In this document: positions 9,633-17,628 of the stretch, piece by piece | Layout: every line of letters begins with the position of its first letter | Numbering within the stretch: the first letter of the stretch is position 1 | Origin: Sphingobacterium tenebrionis | Lineage (GTDB): Bacteria; Bacteroidota; Bacteroidia; Sphingobacteriales; Sphingobacteriaceae | Length of the DNA stretch: 64,000 nt | Assembly: GCF_037126265.1 (NCBI RefSeq) | Contig: NZ_JAYLLN010000004.1 | Coordinates: forward strand, 102,228 to 166,227 | Reading direction: 5' to 3' | Notes under the pieces: generated by a model | The model's input: the letters and a program-made list of their open reading frames with translations, nothing else | Told to the model about the DNA's origin: nothing | Databases searched by the model: none | Program-made: the position numbers and the translations under genes

Positions 9633-11396
9633 TTAACGGTATAATGGTCCAAAGGCTTGGCAAGCGCGGTAATCGGATCCTTCTGAATCCATTCCATATG
9701 CTGCCCAGGTAGCTGGTCTAAATATTTTATCTTCCGCAACATTGTGCATACAAACCGGAATACGGAGAATGGATGCCATGGTAATCAGGTCTGCACCGAT
9801 ATGTCCATAGCTGATGGCGCCATGATTGGATCCCCAATTGGCCATCACAGAATATACGTCACGGAAAGCCCCTTGCCCCATGGTACGAGGGACAAACCAG
9901 GTGGTAGGCCAAGTTTTATCTGTCCTATCGTTTAATAATTGATGTACTTCATCTGGAAGGTCTATGGTCCACCCTTCGGCCAGTTGTAAGCTTGGGCCTA
10001 AACCTTTGATCAGGTTAACCCGGCACATGGTCACCGGCATACCGCCTTTGCTTAAAAAGTTGGAGGAATAACCACCACCGCGGAAGTAATCCCGATTTGC
10101 AGGATACCAGGTTGTGGCATCCAGGCAATCTTGCACCTCTTGCTGCGAGATTTCCCAATAGGGTTTAATGGCTGCTTGCCCATCTTTTGACTGACGTCCA
10201 GAACCATCCAAGGTAGCTGCACCTGAATTGATCAGGTGGATAAAGCCATCTTTTGCTCTTCCTTCCGGTTGCCATCCGCTTACCCGCTCGACGGCAGTTG
10301 GGCTCCAGTAGGTCCTTACATCAGCAAAAATCTGGGCGGTATTGGTGAGTAGATGATTAAAGGCCATGGAAACTCCATTCAAGGAATCGTTCTCCGTAGC
10401 GACCATATACGGTGCGCGGATACCGTTCCAATCGAAGGAAGAGGTCAGCATGGCTTCCGAGAAATCGCCATTCGGCAGGAAGTCTGTCCATTGCCGTTGA
10501 CCTTGGAAACCGGAAATATATGCATGATGCCCCATCGCCTCCTCGGCATGGCCCATTTCCGCCAATTTTGGATTCCCTTGCATGAGGTCTCGGATGATCA
10601 TGGTCATTTTGACCACAAACTCCCAGTCCTCATCCTTTTCCTGGCGGCTTTTTACCTTATGTGTTTGATTGAAATCCTCGCCTTCTTGGCAATGTTCCTT
10701 GGTCCAAGCAATGGCTCTTTCAAATTCTTGTTCATCGTATATTCCCAGTTGTATCCTGCGGAGAACTTCCGTCGAATCCACATATTCATTGCGCATTCCC
10801 AGGTATTCCTGAAAGAATTCCGCATTGACGATGGAACCGACAATCCCCATTGATACCGAACCAATGGAAAGGTAACTTTTGCCTCTTAAAAAGGCTACAG
10901 CAAGCCCGGCTTTGGCAAATGCCAATAATTTTTCTCTCACATCATCGGGGATGCTTGTATCCCCAAGGTCTTGTACATCATGTCCATAAATACTGAAAAC
11001 AGGCAGGCCTTTCTGGTTATGTGCCGCAACGGTTGCAGCCAGATATACCGCACCTGGACGTTCTGTGCCATTAAAGCCCCAAATCGCTTTGGGACGTAAA
11101 GGGTCCATGTCCATTGTTTCGGAGCCATAACACCAGCATGGGGTTACAGAAAGTGAAACGCCGACCTGTTCCCTATCGAATTTCTCCTGGCAATCCGCTG
11201 CTTCTTTCACCCCACCGATACAAGTATCAGCGATGACGCAGGATACGCGTGTCCCGTCTAAATACTTTAATTCTTGTTCAAATAACTGTGCGACGGCTTT
11301 CGCCATATTCATGGTTGTTTCCTCCAAAGACTCCCTGATTCCTCCCCAGCGACCATCAATGATTGGACGGATTCCGATTTTAGGATAATTGTTCAT
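9633..11396 (-). CDS. fucI: L-fucose (D-arabinose) isomerase
   Basis: 587 residues, nearly the length of E. coli FucI (591), with strong family identity along its length. It converts L-fucose to L-fuculose and, in characterised family members, D-arabinose to D-ribulose. The Mn-binding residues are preserved: Glu335 in VATENDSLNG, Asp359 in FADVRTYW and His525 in WGSNHGAISYGH correspond to Glu337, Asp361 and His528 of E. coli FucI. N-terminal substrate region: PIIDGRWGGIRESLEE; C-terminal region: MLRIPVCMHNVAE-type (here ILRIPVCMHN). It sits 5 bp from both neighbours in a very compact operon. Enzyme identity is secure; which of the two sugars is physiological is not. Confidence 0.95.
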   Translation of the reverse strand: MNNYPKIGIRPIIDGRWGGIRESLEETTMNMAKAVAQLFEQELKYLDGTRVSCVIADTCIGGVKEAADCQEKFDREQVGVSLSVTPCWCYGSETMDMDPLRPKAIWGFNGTERPGAVYLAATVAAHNQKGLPVFSIYGHDVQDLGDTSIPDDVREKLLAFAKAGLAVAFLRGKSYLSIGSVSMGIVGSIVNAEFFQEYLGMRNEYVDSTEVLRRIQLGIYDEQEFERAIAWTKEHCQEGEDFNQTHKVKSRQEKDEDWEFVVKMTMIIRDLMQGNPKLAEMGHAEEAMGHHAYISGFQGQRQWTDFLPNGDFSEAMLTSSFDWNGIRAPYMVATENDSLNGVSMAFNHLLTNTAQIFADVRTYWSPTAVERVSGWQPEGRAKDGFIHLINSGAATLDGSGRQSKDGQAAIKPYWEISQQEVQDCLDATTWYPANRDYFRGGGYSSNFLSKGGMPVTMCRVNLIKGLGPSLQLAEGWTIDLPDEVHQLLNDRTDKTWPTTWFVPRTMGQGAFRDVYSVMANWGSNHGAISYGHIGADLITMASILRIPVCMHNVAEDKIFRPATWAAYGMDSEGSDYRACQAFGPLYR

Positions 11397-11401
11397 ATGT
11401 A

Positions 11402-12652
11402 TTAATTTTTGAAGGCTGTACGGATATCGTTGATTTCTATCTGGAATAAACTTTTGATCAATTGATTGATCTCCTTTTTGTCACCCATAAAGTGGTAAAC
11501 GGCATGCTGATGCGTGAGGCTTTCGTTCGGCTTTAAAAATGCTGCAGGAGAAACACTTTCGATCTCATAGAATGGTCCCATCTGACCGCCATCTGCTAAT
11601 GGCCCATCGTTGTAGGCATTGACAGCATCGCCCACAAATGGATCTTTTTTGGTAGTCCATTCCTGGTTTAAGTAGGTTTTTGAAGGATCTAAACTGTATT
11701 TGGTAATGGTCAACACGCCACTTTCCAGGTCGTAACTTCCGGCAATCTGCTTAGCGCGCTGTGCCGTAAGTCCTAATTTACCACGGGATTTTCCATCCGC
11801 CTTAAAGAACAATACCCCTTGTTTATAGACGATTCTGTCGGTTGGAATCTCCCCAAAATAATCGGTCGTAGCAACCTTTCCGCTGGCGTTTTCCTGATAA
11901 GGAATGAGGATCACCGTTGAATCAGACGGGTTGAACATATCCAGGTTCCAAAGGCAGGGAGCTCCGGTTTCTTTTGTCCAAGCGGCTGAGCCTACATTGC
12001 TAATGGTATTTTGGGTAGTAAAAGCAACCGATTTCAAACCTGGGCTCAAACTGATGCCTAATTCCTTTTCAACCTCGGCATTTTCCAATATCCGCACCTT
12101 GCGTTGCAGCTTGATATCCAAAGGCGTACCTTTATAATTAGTTATCACACTGCGTTTCTCCATGTTGACTTCTTTGCTGTCTGCTGCGACCAGATCCCAG
12201 GCTTCGGTATCAATCGCAGCTGGAGTCTTCCAATTTTCGAAAACCATCTCCGTATCCTTTTTGAAATACAGAGAAAATGGTCCTCCTTCAGGGCCCAACC
12301 ATAAGCGGTCTTCGCCACCATAGGCATTCATATGCGGATCTATTTCGGCATCGAAAGCCTTATAATTGACCCAACCAAAACTTTTCCCCTCCGCCCCATT
12401 GGCTGTGGAAGTAAAAACTTTTGCTTGATATTTCGCGGAAACAATGATTTGTCCCAATCCACTTTCGTTCTGCAACAAGATGACGGAATCATACTTATTC
12501 AAGAAATCCAGATCATAGCCAAAGCTTCCTTTTTCATAGCTTACTTTCATACTGTCTTGCTGATTTTCGGTCGTTTTTCCTGTTTTTTGTTGGCAAGCTG
12601 CCACCAACACGGTTATTCCGAAGAGAATACCAATTGCTATCGGATGTCTCAT
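11402..12652 (-). CDS. DUF6786-like periplasmic/outer-membrane lipoprotein
   Basis: 416 residues with a lipoprotein signal peptide (lipobox VAAC, Cys20) followed by a polar linker (QQKTGKTTENQQDS). The mature region begins YEKGSFGYDLDFL and contains GEDRLWLGPEGGPFSLYF, PCLWNLDMFNPS, and a late NDGP/GPFYEIESVSPAA segment. This pattern resembles the DUF6786 family; the alternation of beta strands and the LWLGPEGG motif recall galactose-mutarotase-like beta-sandwich proteins, but that is a fold guess. It lies between the GH172 gene (6 bp upstream) and fucI (5 bp downstream), so a role in handling the released sugar or oligosaccharide in the periplasm is plausible. No catalytic residues can be assigned. 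Confidence 0.65.
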   Translation of the reverse strand: MRHPIAIGILFGITVLVAACQQKTGKTTENQQDSMKVSYEKGSFGYDLDFLNKYDSVILLQNESGLGQIIVSAKYQAKVFTSTANGAEGKSFGWVNYKAFDAEIDPHMNAYGGEDRLWLGPEGGPFSLYFKKDTEMVFENWKTPAAIDTEAWDLVAADSKEVNMEKRSVITNYKGTPLDIKLQRKVRILENAEVEKELGISLSPGLKSVAFTTQNTISNVGSAAWTKETGAPCLWNLDMFNPSDSTVILIPYQENASGKVATTDYFGEIPTDRIVYKQGVLFFKADGKSRGKLGLTAQRAKQIAGSYDLESGVLTITKYSLDPSKTYLNQEWTTKKDPFVGDAVNAYNDGPLADGGQMGPFYEIESVSPAAFLKPNESLTHQHAVYHFMGDKKEINQLIKSLFQIEINDIRTAFKN

Positions 12653-12658
12653 GCTCTT

Positions 12659-13825
12659 TTAATTTACTTCTAGATCATTTTTTACTGGAAGATTCGGGAA
12701 TTTCTGATGGGGTTCGGACTGGTACCAGAAGGCCACGGATATCATATCTGATTTTTGTGGCAGATACCTTCCTTCAGAACGCCAGCCCAGATCTTGGATG
12801 GTGACCTTCAGATCACCTTCAAAACGAACGGGATCCATGATATGCCAGCGATACATCCCGAACCGTTGTTGTGATTCATATAGCCCATCCGGACGGATGA
12901 CCTGATGTAATCCGGCATAAGCTGTGGAGTATTCCTGATATTGACGGGTAGCCTTATTCTCAAAATTATAGGACCCGCAGAAATAATCCTCCAATCCGGT
13001 ACCTACGATAGTGGCATAATCCTTATCGCCATCCATAAAGAATTTGATCTCGCCTTCTCCCCACCAGCCTATGTTGTTCACACCGACTCCCAAATAGGTT
13101 CCAACGTACTGTCCTTTCCCTTTGATACCATCAATGATGGTATGCAGGGCTCCAGTAGTCGGGTTAGAACGACGATACTGTGCATGAAAATAACCTTCAT
13201 TAGCATCCACTTCTGTCAAAGCATAATCGATCTGATAATACAGGTTCATCGGATCGGCACTGATATTCTCCATGGTAATCTTACAACTTTTGCGGAAAGG
13301 CATCTTCCAATAGGAATTGAAGGCGCTTCCCGGATTTACGGTCATGGCCAATGAATTTAAGGGAGCAAAACGGTTCCAGGCCATTCCAAAAAAAGGTCCT
13401 ACCGGAGACTCTACCGATGGCGTGCTTTCGCCGTCCCAATAGATCCGGAATATGGTATGGTTCCAATTCCCTGTCGGAGTCATCCAGATATGTTGGATAA
13501 CACCTGATTCGTTGATCTCTGCCATGGTGAAGGTTTCTCCAGGTTTAATGGTGATAAAGGGATTAACCTTCCAGCCCACCCCTAATTCCCGGGAAGCATG
13601 GTGTGCATTGGCCACATTTGGCTGACCAGCATGTTTTGTGGGATCTGCCATCCCCCCTTTTCCTTTCTCTCCGGTAAAGTTCTCCGGACTGATGGAACGG
13701 GTCTTGGCATCAGATAAACGGGACAAGGTGCCGAGGTTCATATCCACCCCATTAAATTTCTGCTCCTTCTGACCATAAACGAGTCCAGTGAATAATAAGG
13801 AGGCAATCAAAAGTTTAATTTTCAT
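12659..13825 (-). CDS. GH172 (DUF2961) glycoside hydrolase, exported
   Basis: 388 residues with a cleavable signal peptide (MKIKLLIASLLFTGLVYGQ). The DUF2961 fold is recognisable from LGTLSRLSDAKTRSISPENFTGEKGKGG (given here only as a region, 31-58), IQHIWMT (110-116), FRIYWDGE (126-133), MPFRKSCKI, and NIGWWGEGEIKFFMDGD (251-267) followed by IVGTGLEDYF (273-282). DUF2961 proteins form GH172, whose characterised members hydrolyse alpha-D-fructofuranoside and alpha-D-arabinofuranoside links. Glu257/Glu259 and Glu279 are the candidate catalytic acids. As the first gene of a leftward operon with FucI, FucP, a ribulokinase and SusCD, it most likely liberates the operon's sugar, for which D-arabinofuranose fits best (inference). 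Confidence 0.85.
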   Translation of the reverse strand: MKIKLLIASLLFTGLVYGQKEQKFNGVDMNLGTLSRLSDAKTRSISPENFTGEKGKGGMADPTKHAGQPNVANAHHASRELGVGWKVNPFITIKPGETFTMAEINESGVIQHIWMTPTGNWNHTIFRIYWDGESTPSVESPVGPFFGMAWNRFAPLNSLAMTVNPGSAFNSYWKMPFRKSCKITMENISADPMNLYYQIDYALTEVDANEGYFHAQYRRSNPTTGALHTIIDGIKGKGQYVGTYLGVGVNNIGWWGEGEIKFFMDGDKDYATIVGTGLEDYFCGSYNFENKATRQYQEYSTAYAGLHQVIRPDGLYESQQRFGMYRWHIMDPVRFEGDLKVTIQDLGWRSEGRYLPQKSDMISVAFWYQSEPHQKFPNLPVKNDLEVN

Positions 13826-13932
13826 ATCTTATTGATTAGTTGATTTTCGGTAACTGGTTATTTTTCTTTTCAATTTAAACCTTTTTTGTTTTGCTAATAT
13901 GTTTTTGCAAAAATTAAAACAACAAATTCTGT

Positions 13933-13952
13933 TTAAACGTTTAAGCGATTAG
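13933..13952. promoter_or_regulatory. Two overlapping LacI-type operator palindromes
   Basis: TTAAACGTTTAA at 13933-13944 is a perfect 12-bp palindrome with a central CG. It shares its right TTAA with a second near-palindrome, TTAAGCGATTAG, at 13941-13952. A symmetric 12-bp AT-rich site with central CG is the usual shape of LacI-family operators. The same motif occurs at 14034-14045 and ahead of the second sugar operon (20919-20930). Confidence 0.6.
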
Positions 13953-14033
13953 CTAACAAATAGGGGATCAGCAGCTTACAATTAAAATAAAATTTCGGTA
14001 TTGATCAGTTTATAATTCATACAAGTATAATGC

Positions 14034-14045
14034 TTAATCGATTAA
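14034..14045. promoter_or_regulatory. LacI-type operator palindrome TTAATCGATTAA
   Basis: This is a perfect 12-bp palindrome matching the TTAANCGNTTAA pattern, centred 101 bp from the first site. The spacing would allow looping between dimers of one regulator. The identity of the regulator is unknown; none of the LacI family is encoded in the window. Confidence 0.55.
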
Positions 14046-14131
14046 AAGAAAAATATTTTTTTATCATTTTTCAATAATTTCTTGAAAAAATAAGTTCTAA
14101 GCACCTAGGAATAAGATTTTAAAGCACAAAA

Positions 14132-14163
14132 AAAATCCATAAGATCGTTTTCTTATGGATTTT
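14132..14163 (-). terminator. Intrinsic terminator of the oxidative sugar operon
   Basis: AAAATCCATAAGA (14132-14144) and TCTTATGGATTTT (14151-14163) form a perfect 13-bp stem with a 6-nt loop. On the minus strand the stem is followed by a run of T. It lies 50 bp beyond the last gene of the leftward operon that starts at 20893, and insulates it from the GH172 operon. Confidence 0.88.
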
Positions 14164-14212
14164 GCAACAAAGGATTTTTAGTTCCTGTGTTAAATGCTTC
14201 GAATGTAAGCTG

Positions 14213-15007
14213 TTATTCCTTGATCAATGCCCTGTCCAGATGCACATAGCCCCCATCCACATGAATCAATTGTCCGGTGGTATGGCTAGACCTGTTGGAC
14301 AACAGAAATATCGCCATATCCGCAATTTCCTCCACTGTCGTCATTCTGTTCTGAAAGGGGATCCGATCGGTAATCTTTTCCAACGTTTCTTCTGGGTTAT
14401 CCAATGTCTGAATCCAACTTTCGTATTGCGGGGTCATGCTTTCTGCTACCACAATCGCGTTTACTCGGATTTCATCTTTCAGCAATTCTACCGCCCACTC
14501 CCGGGTCAGTGCATTCCTACCTCCGTTGGACGCTGCATAACCAGAGGTCCCTCCTTGTCCCGTCTCAGCGGTCTTGGAGCTGATGTTCAGGATACTTCCT
14601 TTGGAGGCCTTCAAAGCAAGAAGGCTATACTGTGCCATCAAAAAATAGTGGATCAGACTATTGTGCAGGGATTGCACAAAATCTTCATAAGTTCCGGTCG
14701 CCAAGCTGACGCCATCGTTTAATCCAGCATTATTAACCAAACCATCTATCCTTCCAAAAACTTCCATGACCTTATCCACAGCAGCTCTACACTCTTCTGG
14801 CCTACCCAGTTCAGCCTGAACGGCCAAAGCCTTTCCGCCCAAGGCCTCAACTTCTGCTTTAACCGCCTCGTTATCTTTATCTTTTCTGCCTACAATCACT
14901 GGAATCGCGCCTTCCTTGGCCAATGCCATCACAATCCCTTTCCCTATTCCTTTCGCTCCTCCGGTAACTATGACTACTTTATCTTTTAATTCTAAATCCA
15001 TATGCAA
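14213..15007 (-). CDS. SDR dehydrogenase, probable L-fucose (D-arabinose) 1-dehydrogenase
   Basis: 264 residues, classical SDR length. The cofactor motif TGGAKGIG is at 15-22, NNAG at 92-95, catalytic Ser at 143/144 (NISSK), Tyr157, and the substrate/C-terminal region ESMTPQYESWIQTL (189-202) then GQLIHVDGG. The usual YxxxK reads Y157-A-A-S-N161: the catalytic Lys is replaced by Asn, confirmed from the DNA (AAC). In fucose clusters an SDR oxidises the sugar to its lactone, and the TREWAVELL stretch resembles those enzymes. It is the last gene of the operon and abuts the lactonase stop without overlap. A second in-frame ATG lies two codons downstream (MDLELK) and may be the true start. Product assignment rests on family and operon; activity needs proof given the Lys change. 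Confidence 0.75.
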   Translation of the reverse strand: MHMDLELKDKVVIVTGGAKGIGKGIVMALAKEGAIPVIVGRKDKDNEAVKAEVEALGGKALAVQAELGRPEECRAAVDKVMEVFGRIDGLVNNAGLNDGVSLATGTYEDFVQSLHNSLIHYFLMAQYSLLALKASKGSILNISSKTAETGQGGTSGYAASNGGRNALTREWAVELLKDEIRVNAIVVAESMTPQYESWIQTLDNPEETLEKITDRIPFQNRMTTVEEIADMAIFLLSNRSSHTTGQLIHVDGGYVHLDRALIKE

Positions 15008-15838
15008 TTAGGTTAAACCATAGAATTTTACGGCATTATCTCCCCAGAAACCAGCCAATTCCTCTGGGCTAAAATCAGTTAATTTGTCGGACACGATATG
15101 GATGGTATCCTTGAAAGATCCCGCCAATAAACATACTGGCCAATCTGATCCAAAAACCAGCCTATCTTTGCCAAAACATTGAATCACATGGGCAATATAC
15201 TGGGTAAAATGATCCAGTTTCCAATGTTTCCAATCGGCCTCCGTCCCCAGTCCTGATACTTTACAATGTACATTCGGATGGGCCGCCAATTTTTCAATGA
15301 ACGCTGCCCAATCGCTGAACTCCTGGCTTTTGATCGGAGGTTTGGCGATATGATCCAGCATAAATGCTTGTTTTGGATTGGCTGCTACACATTTCAGGGT
15401 ACTTTCATAATGCCAAGGCTTGATCAAGAGGTCATAGGTATAACCATATTGAGTCAATGCGGCAATCCCCCTCAGAAAAGCATCCTTATGTAGGTAATCC
15501 GGATCGGATTCGCCTTCCACAATATGTCTGAACCCTTTAACCTTCGGAAACTGCTTAAAATGGTTCAACTGCTCTTCAACCTGCTCCGATTGCAGATCTA
15601 CCCAACCTACAATTCCCTTGATCAATGCATAAACCTGGGAAAGCTCCAATAAAAACTCCGTCTCCCGGAGGCTTTGATCCGCTTGGACCGCCACAACACC
15701 GTCAAAACCATTGTTTTTTAAGGTCTGACCAATATCGTTCGGAAGGAAATTCCGTTGGATGACTTCCATCTCTGAAGTAATCCAGGCATCCTTTACCGGC
15801 TCATATAACCAAAAATGTTGGTGTGCATCAATCCTCAT
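15008..15838 (-). CDS. Amidohydrolase, probable L-fucono-1,5-lactonase
   Basis: 276 residues of the amidohydrolase_2 family (COG3618). The metal-binding HxH is visible at the start (RIDAHQHFW, His6 and His8), KGFRHI at about 102-107, MLDHIAKPP with the barrel His, and VFGSDWPVC with the terminal Asp. Enzymes of this group open sugar lactones; in fucose clusters the homologue hydrolyses L-fuconolactone to L-fuconate. It follows the FAH-family hydrolase gene by 11 bp and precedes the SDR directly, so all three are translated from one message. D-arabinonolactone would be an equivalent substrate if the operon serves D-arabinose. Confidence 0.85.
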   Translation of the reverse strand: MRIDAHQHFWLYEPVKDAWITSEMEVIQRNFLPNDIGQTLKNNGFDGVVAVQADQSLRETEFLLELSQVYALIKGIVGWVDLQSEQVEEQLNHFKQFPKVKGFRHIVEGESDPDYLHKDAFLRGIAALTQYGYTYDLLIKPWHYESTLKCVAANPKQAFMLDHIAKPPIKSQEFSDWAAFIEKLAAHPNVHCKVSGLGTEADWKHWKLDHFTQYIAHVIQCFGKDRLVFGSDWPVCLLAGSFKDTIHIVSDKLTDFSPEELAGFWGDNAVKFYGLT

Positions 15839-15849
15839 ACCTATCCATT

Positions 15850-16707
15850 TTATTTTCTTTCATAGGCAACCACCGTTTGGCGTTGCACTCCTAAATAATC
15901 TGCTCCCAGTTCCATCACATCCCCAGGTTTCAGGTAGATCGCTGGATTGAACCCAAGGCCAACCCCTGCAGGTGTACCTGTTGAGATCACATCCCCAGGT
16001 AATAAGGTCATAAACTGCGAAACATAAGAAACCAAAGCCGGCACCTTAAAGATCAGGTTCGATGTATTTCCATTCTGGTACACCTTGTCATTTACTTTTA
16101 ACCAAAGTGCCACCTTATTGATATCCGGAATCTCATCCGCTGTGGTCATGAATGGACCCATCGGCGCAAAAGTATCACAACCTTTACCCTTATCCCAGGT
16201 TCCCCCTCTTTCCAACTGGTATTCCCTTTCGGAAACATCATTGTGCAACACATAACCTGCCACATAATCCAAGGCTTCACTTTCTTCCACGTAACTTGCC
16301 TTTTTACCGATCACGATACAGAATTCCACTTCCCAATCGGTTTTAACAGAGTTTCTAGGGATCATCACCTCATCATTCGGGCCGATCAATGCCGTGGTGG
16401 ATTTCATAAAGATGATAGGTTCTTCCGGAATCTTAGCCCCGGTTTCCTCAGCATGGTCTCTATAATTCAAGCCAATGCATACAATTTTCGATGGTCTAGC
16501 AAATGGAGCCCCCAGACGTACATCCGCAGGCAACTCAATCAACTCTCCTTCATTGGCCTTCACAAACTCTTCCAATCGTGCCAAACCATTCTCTGCGAAA
16601 AAGGATTCATCATAATCCCCTCCAAATGCAGAAACATCATAATTCTTACCCCCGATATGTACACCTATCTGCTCTTTTCCAGCCTCACCGTATTTTATTA
16701 GTCTCAT
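15850..16707 (-). CDS. FAH-family hydrolase, probable 2,4-diketo-3-deoxy-L-fuconate hydrolase
   Basis: 285 residues: a short N-terminal domain (1-70) and the fumarylacetoacetate-hydrolase catalytic domain (about 73-283). The family motifs KIVCIGLNYRDHAEETG, IFMKSTTALIGP, DWEVEFCIVIGK (metal-binding acidic residues) and PGDVISTGTPAGVG are all present. In the diketo pathway this enzyme cleaves the product of 2-keto-3-deoxy-L-fuconate dehydrogenase to pyruvate and lactate (pyruvate and glycolate for the D-arabinose analogue). The neighbouring SDR supplies exactly that precursor. An acylpyruvate hydrolase role is the alternative. A 122-bp spacer with odd TAGT-rich repeats separates it from the upstream SDR, the only large gap in this operon. 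Confidence 0.85.
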   Translation of the reverse strand: MRLIKYGEAGKEQIGVHIGGKNYDVSAFGGDYDESFFAENGLARLEEFVKANEGELIELPADVRLGAPFARPSKIVCIGLNYRDHAEETGAKIPEEPIIFMKSTTALIGPNDEVMIPRNSVKTDWEVEFCIVIGKKASYVEESEALDYVAGYVLHNDVSEREYQLERGGTWDKGKGCDTFAPMGPFMTTADEIPDINKVALWLKVNDKVYQNGNTSNLIFKVPALVSYVSQFMTLLPGDVISTGTPAGVGLGFNPAIYLKPGDVMELGADYLGVQRQTVVAYERK

Positions 16708-16829
16708 GTTTTTTTAGTATTTAGTAGTTAGTAGTTAGTATTAAGACCTATGGTCTGATAACTTTTCCTATAATCAATTGTCTATTGTCTAAACTCTATT
16801 ATCTATAATCTGATATCTATCATCTACCA
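16708..16829. repeat. Low-complexity TAGT / ATCTAT repeat spacer inside the operon
   Basis: The spacer consists of degenerate short tandem units: TAGTAGT/TTAGTAG at 16713-16742, then an inverted repeat AGACC-TAT-GGTCT at 16744-16756, then decayed TCTATTGTCT / TATCTATAATC units to about 16827. No ORF or terminator is visible. It makes up the 5' leader of the FAH-hydrolase gene on the transcript. Confidence 0.7.
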
Positions 16830-17594
16830 TCAATTATTCAGCTTAATGAATCCGCCATCTATAGGGTAGTCATTTCCAGTGATGAAGGCGGCGTCATCTG
16901 AACATAGGAACAAAGCCAATTTAGCGATTTCGGCTGGTTGTCCCATGCGGCCGATGGGCTGGGATTTGGATAGTTTATCGAACATTTCCTCCTCTTGTCC
17001 GGGGTAGTTTTTGGCAATGAAGCCATCAACAAATGGCGTATGCACGCGGGCTGGCGATATCGAATTTGATCGGATGTTATAGGCCATATAATCCCGGGCT
17101 ACGGAAAGGTTCATGGCAAAGATAGCCCCTTTGCTCATGGAATAGGCAAAACGGTCGCTGATGCCTACTACGGCTGCAATGGATGCCAAATTGAGGATGG
17201 CACCTCCGCCATTGGCTTTCATAGCTGGAATTACCGCATACAAGGCATTATAAGCCCCTTTAACATTCACCTGATAAACCCTATCAAAATCAGCTTCCGC
17301 GCAGTGTTCCAGATCCCCTACATGGGCGATACCTGCATTGTTCACTAATATATCCACTCGCCCGATCTTCGCCACGATATCAATAACCTCTTGTTGGATC
17401 GAAACATTGCCAATATGAATATCGCATTTCCCTCCTTTAGATTCGATTGCTGCTTTCGTTGCTTCGGCTCCTTCGGCATTTAAATCCAAGATATGGACAT
17501 GGGCACCTTCTGCACCGAACAATTCCGAAATTGCTCTACCAATACCACTACCACCCCCGGTTACCAACGCTACTTTGTCTTTTATTTTAGACAT
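16830..17594 (-). CDS. SDR dehydrogenase, probable 2-keto-3-deoxy-L-fuconate dehydrogenase
   Basis: 254 residues with a full SDR active site: TGGGSGIG (12-19), NNAG (about 84-87), Ser in NLASIAA, and YSMSK with the expected Tyr and Lys, then the C-terminal NDYPIDGG. It oxidises 2-keto-3-deoxy-L-fuconate at C4 in the non-phosphorylating pathway, providing the diketo acid for the FAH hydrolase encoded next. The intact YxxxK contrasts with the other SDR of this operon. It lies 34 bp after the dehydratase gene. Family and position are seen; the exact substrate is inferred from the set of neighbouring enzymes. Confidence 0.82.
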   Translation of the reverse strand: MSKIKDKVALVTGGGSGIGRAISELFGAEGAHVHILDLNAEGAEATKAAIESKGGKCDIHIGNVSIQQEVIDIVAKIGRVDILVNNAGIAHVGDLEHCAEADFDRVYQVNVKGAYNALYAVIPAMKANGGGAILNLASIAAVVGISDRFAYSMSKGAIFAMNLSVARDYMAYNIRSNSISPARVHTPFVDGFIAKNYPGQEEEMFDKLSKSQPIGRMGQPAEIAKLALFLCSDDAAFITGNDYPIDGGFIKLNN

Positions 17595-17628
17595 AACTAT
17601 TTAATTTTATTTTTATTACAATATCTAA

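Larger units (their letters stand above)
13826..14131. promoter_or_regulatory. Regulatory region of the GH172-fucI-susCD operon
   Basis: An AT-rich stretch with no gene lies between the GH172 start and the terminator of the operon to its right. It holds at least three TTAANCGNTTAA-type palindromes, listed separately. I could not place a convincing -7/-33 promoter pair. One weak leftward candidate lies near 13900-13925, where the minus strand reads TAATTTTTG. Confidence 0.55.
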
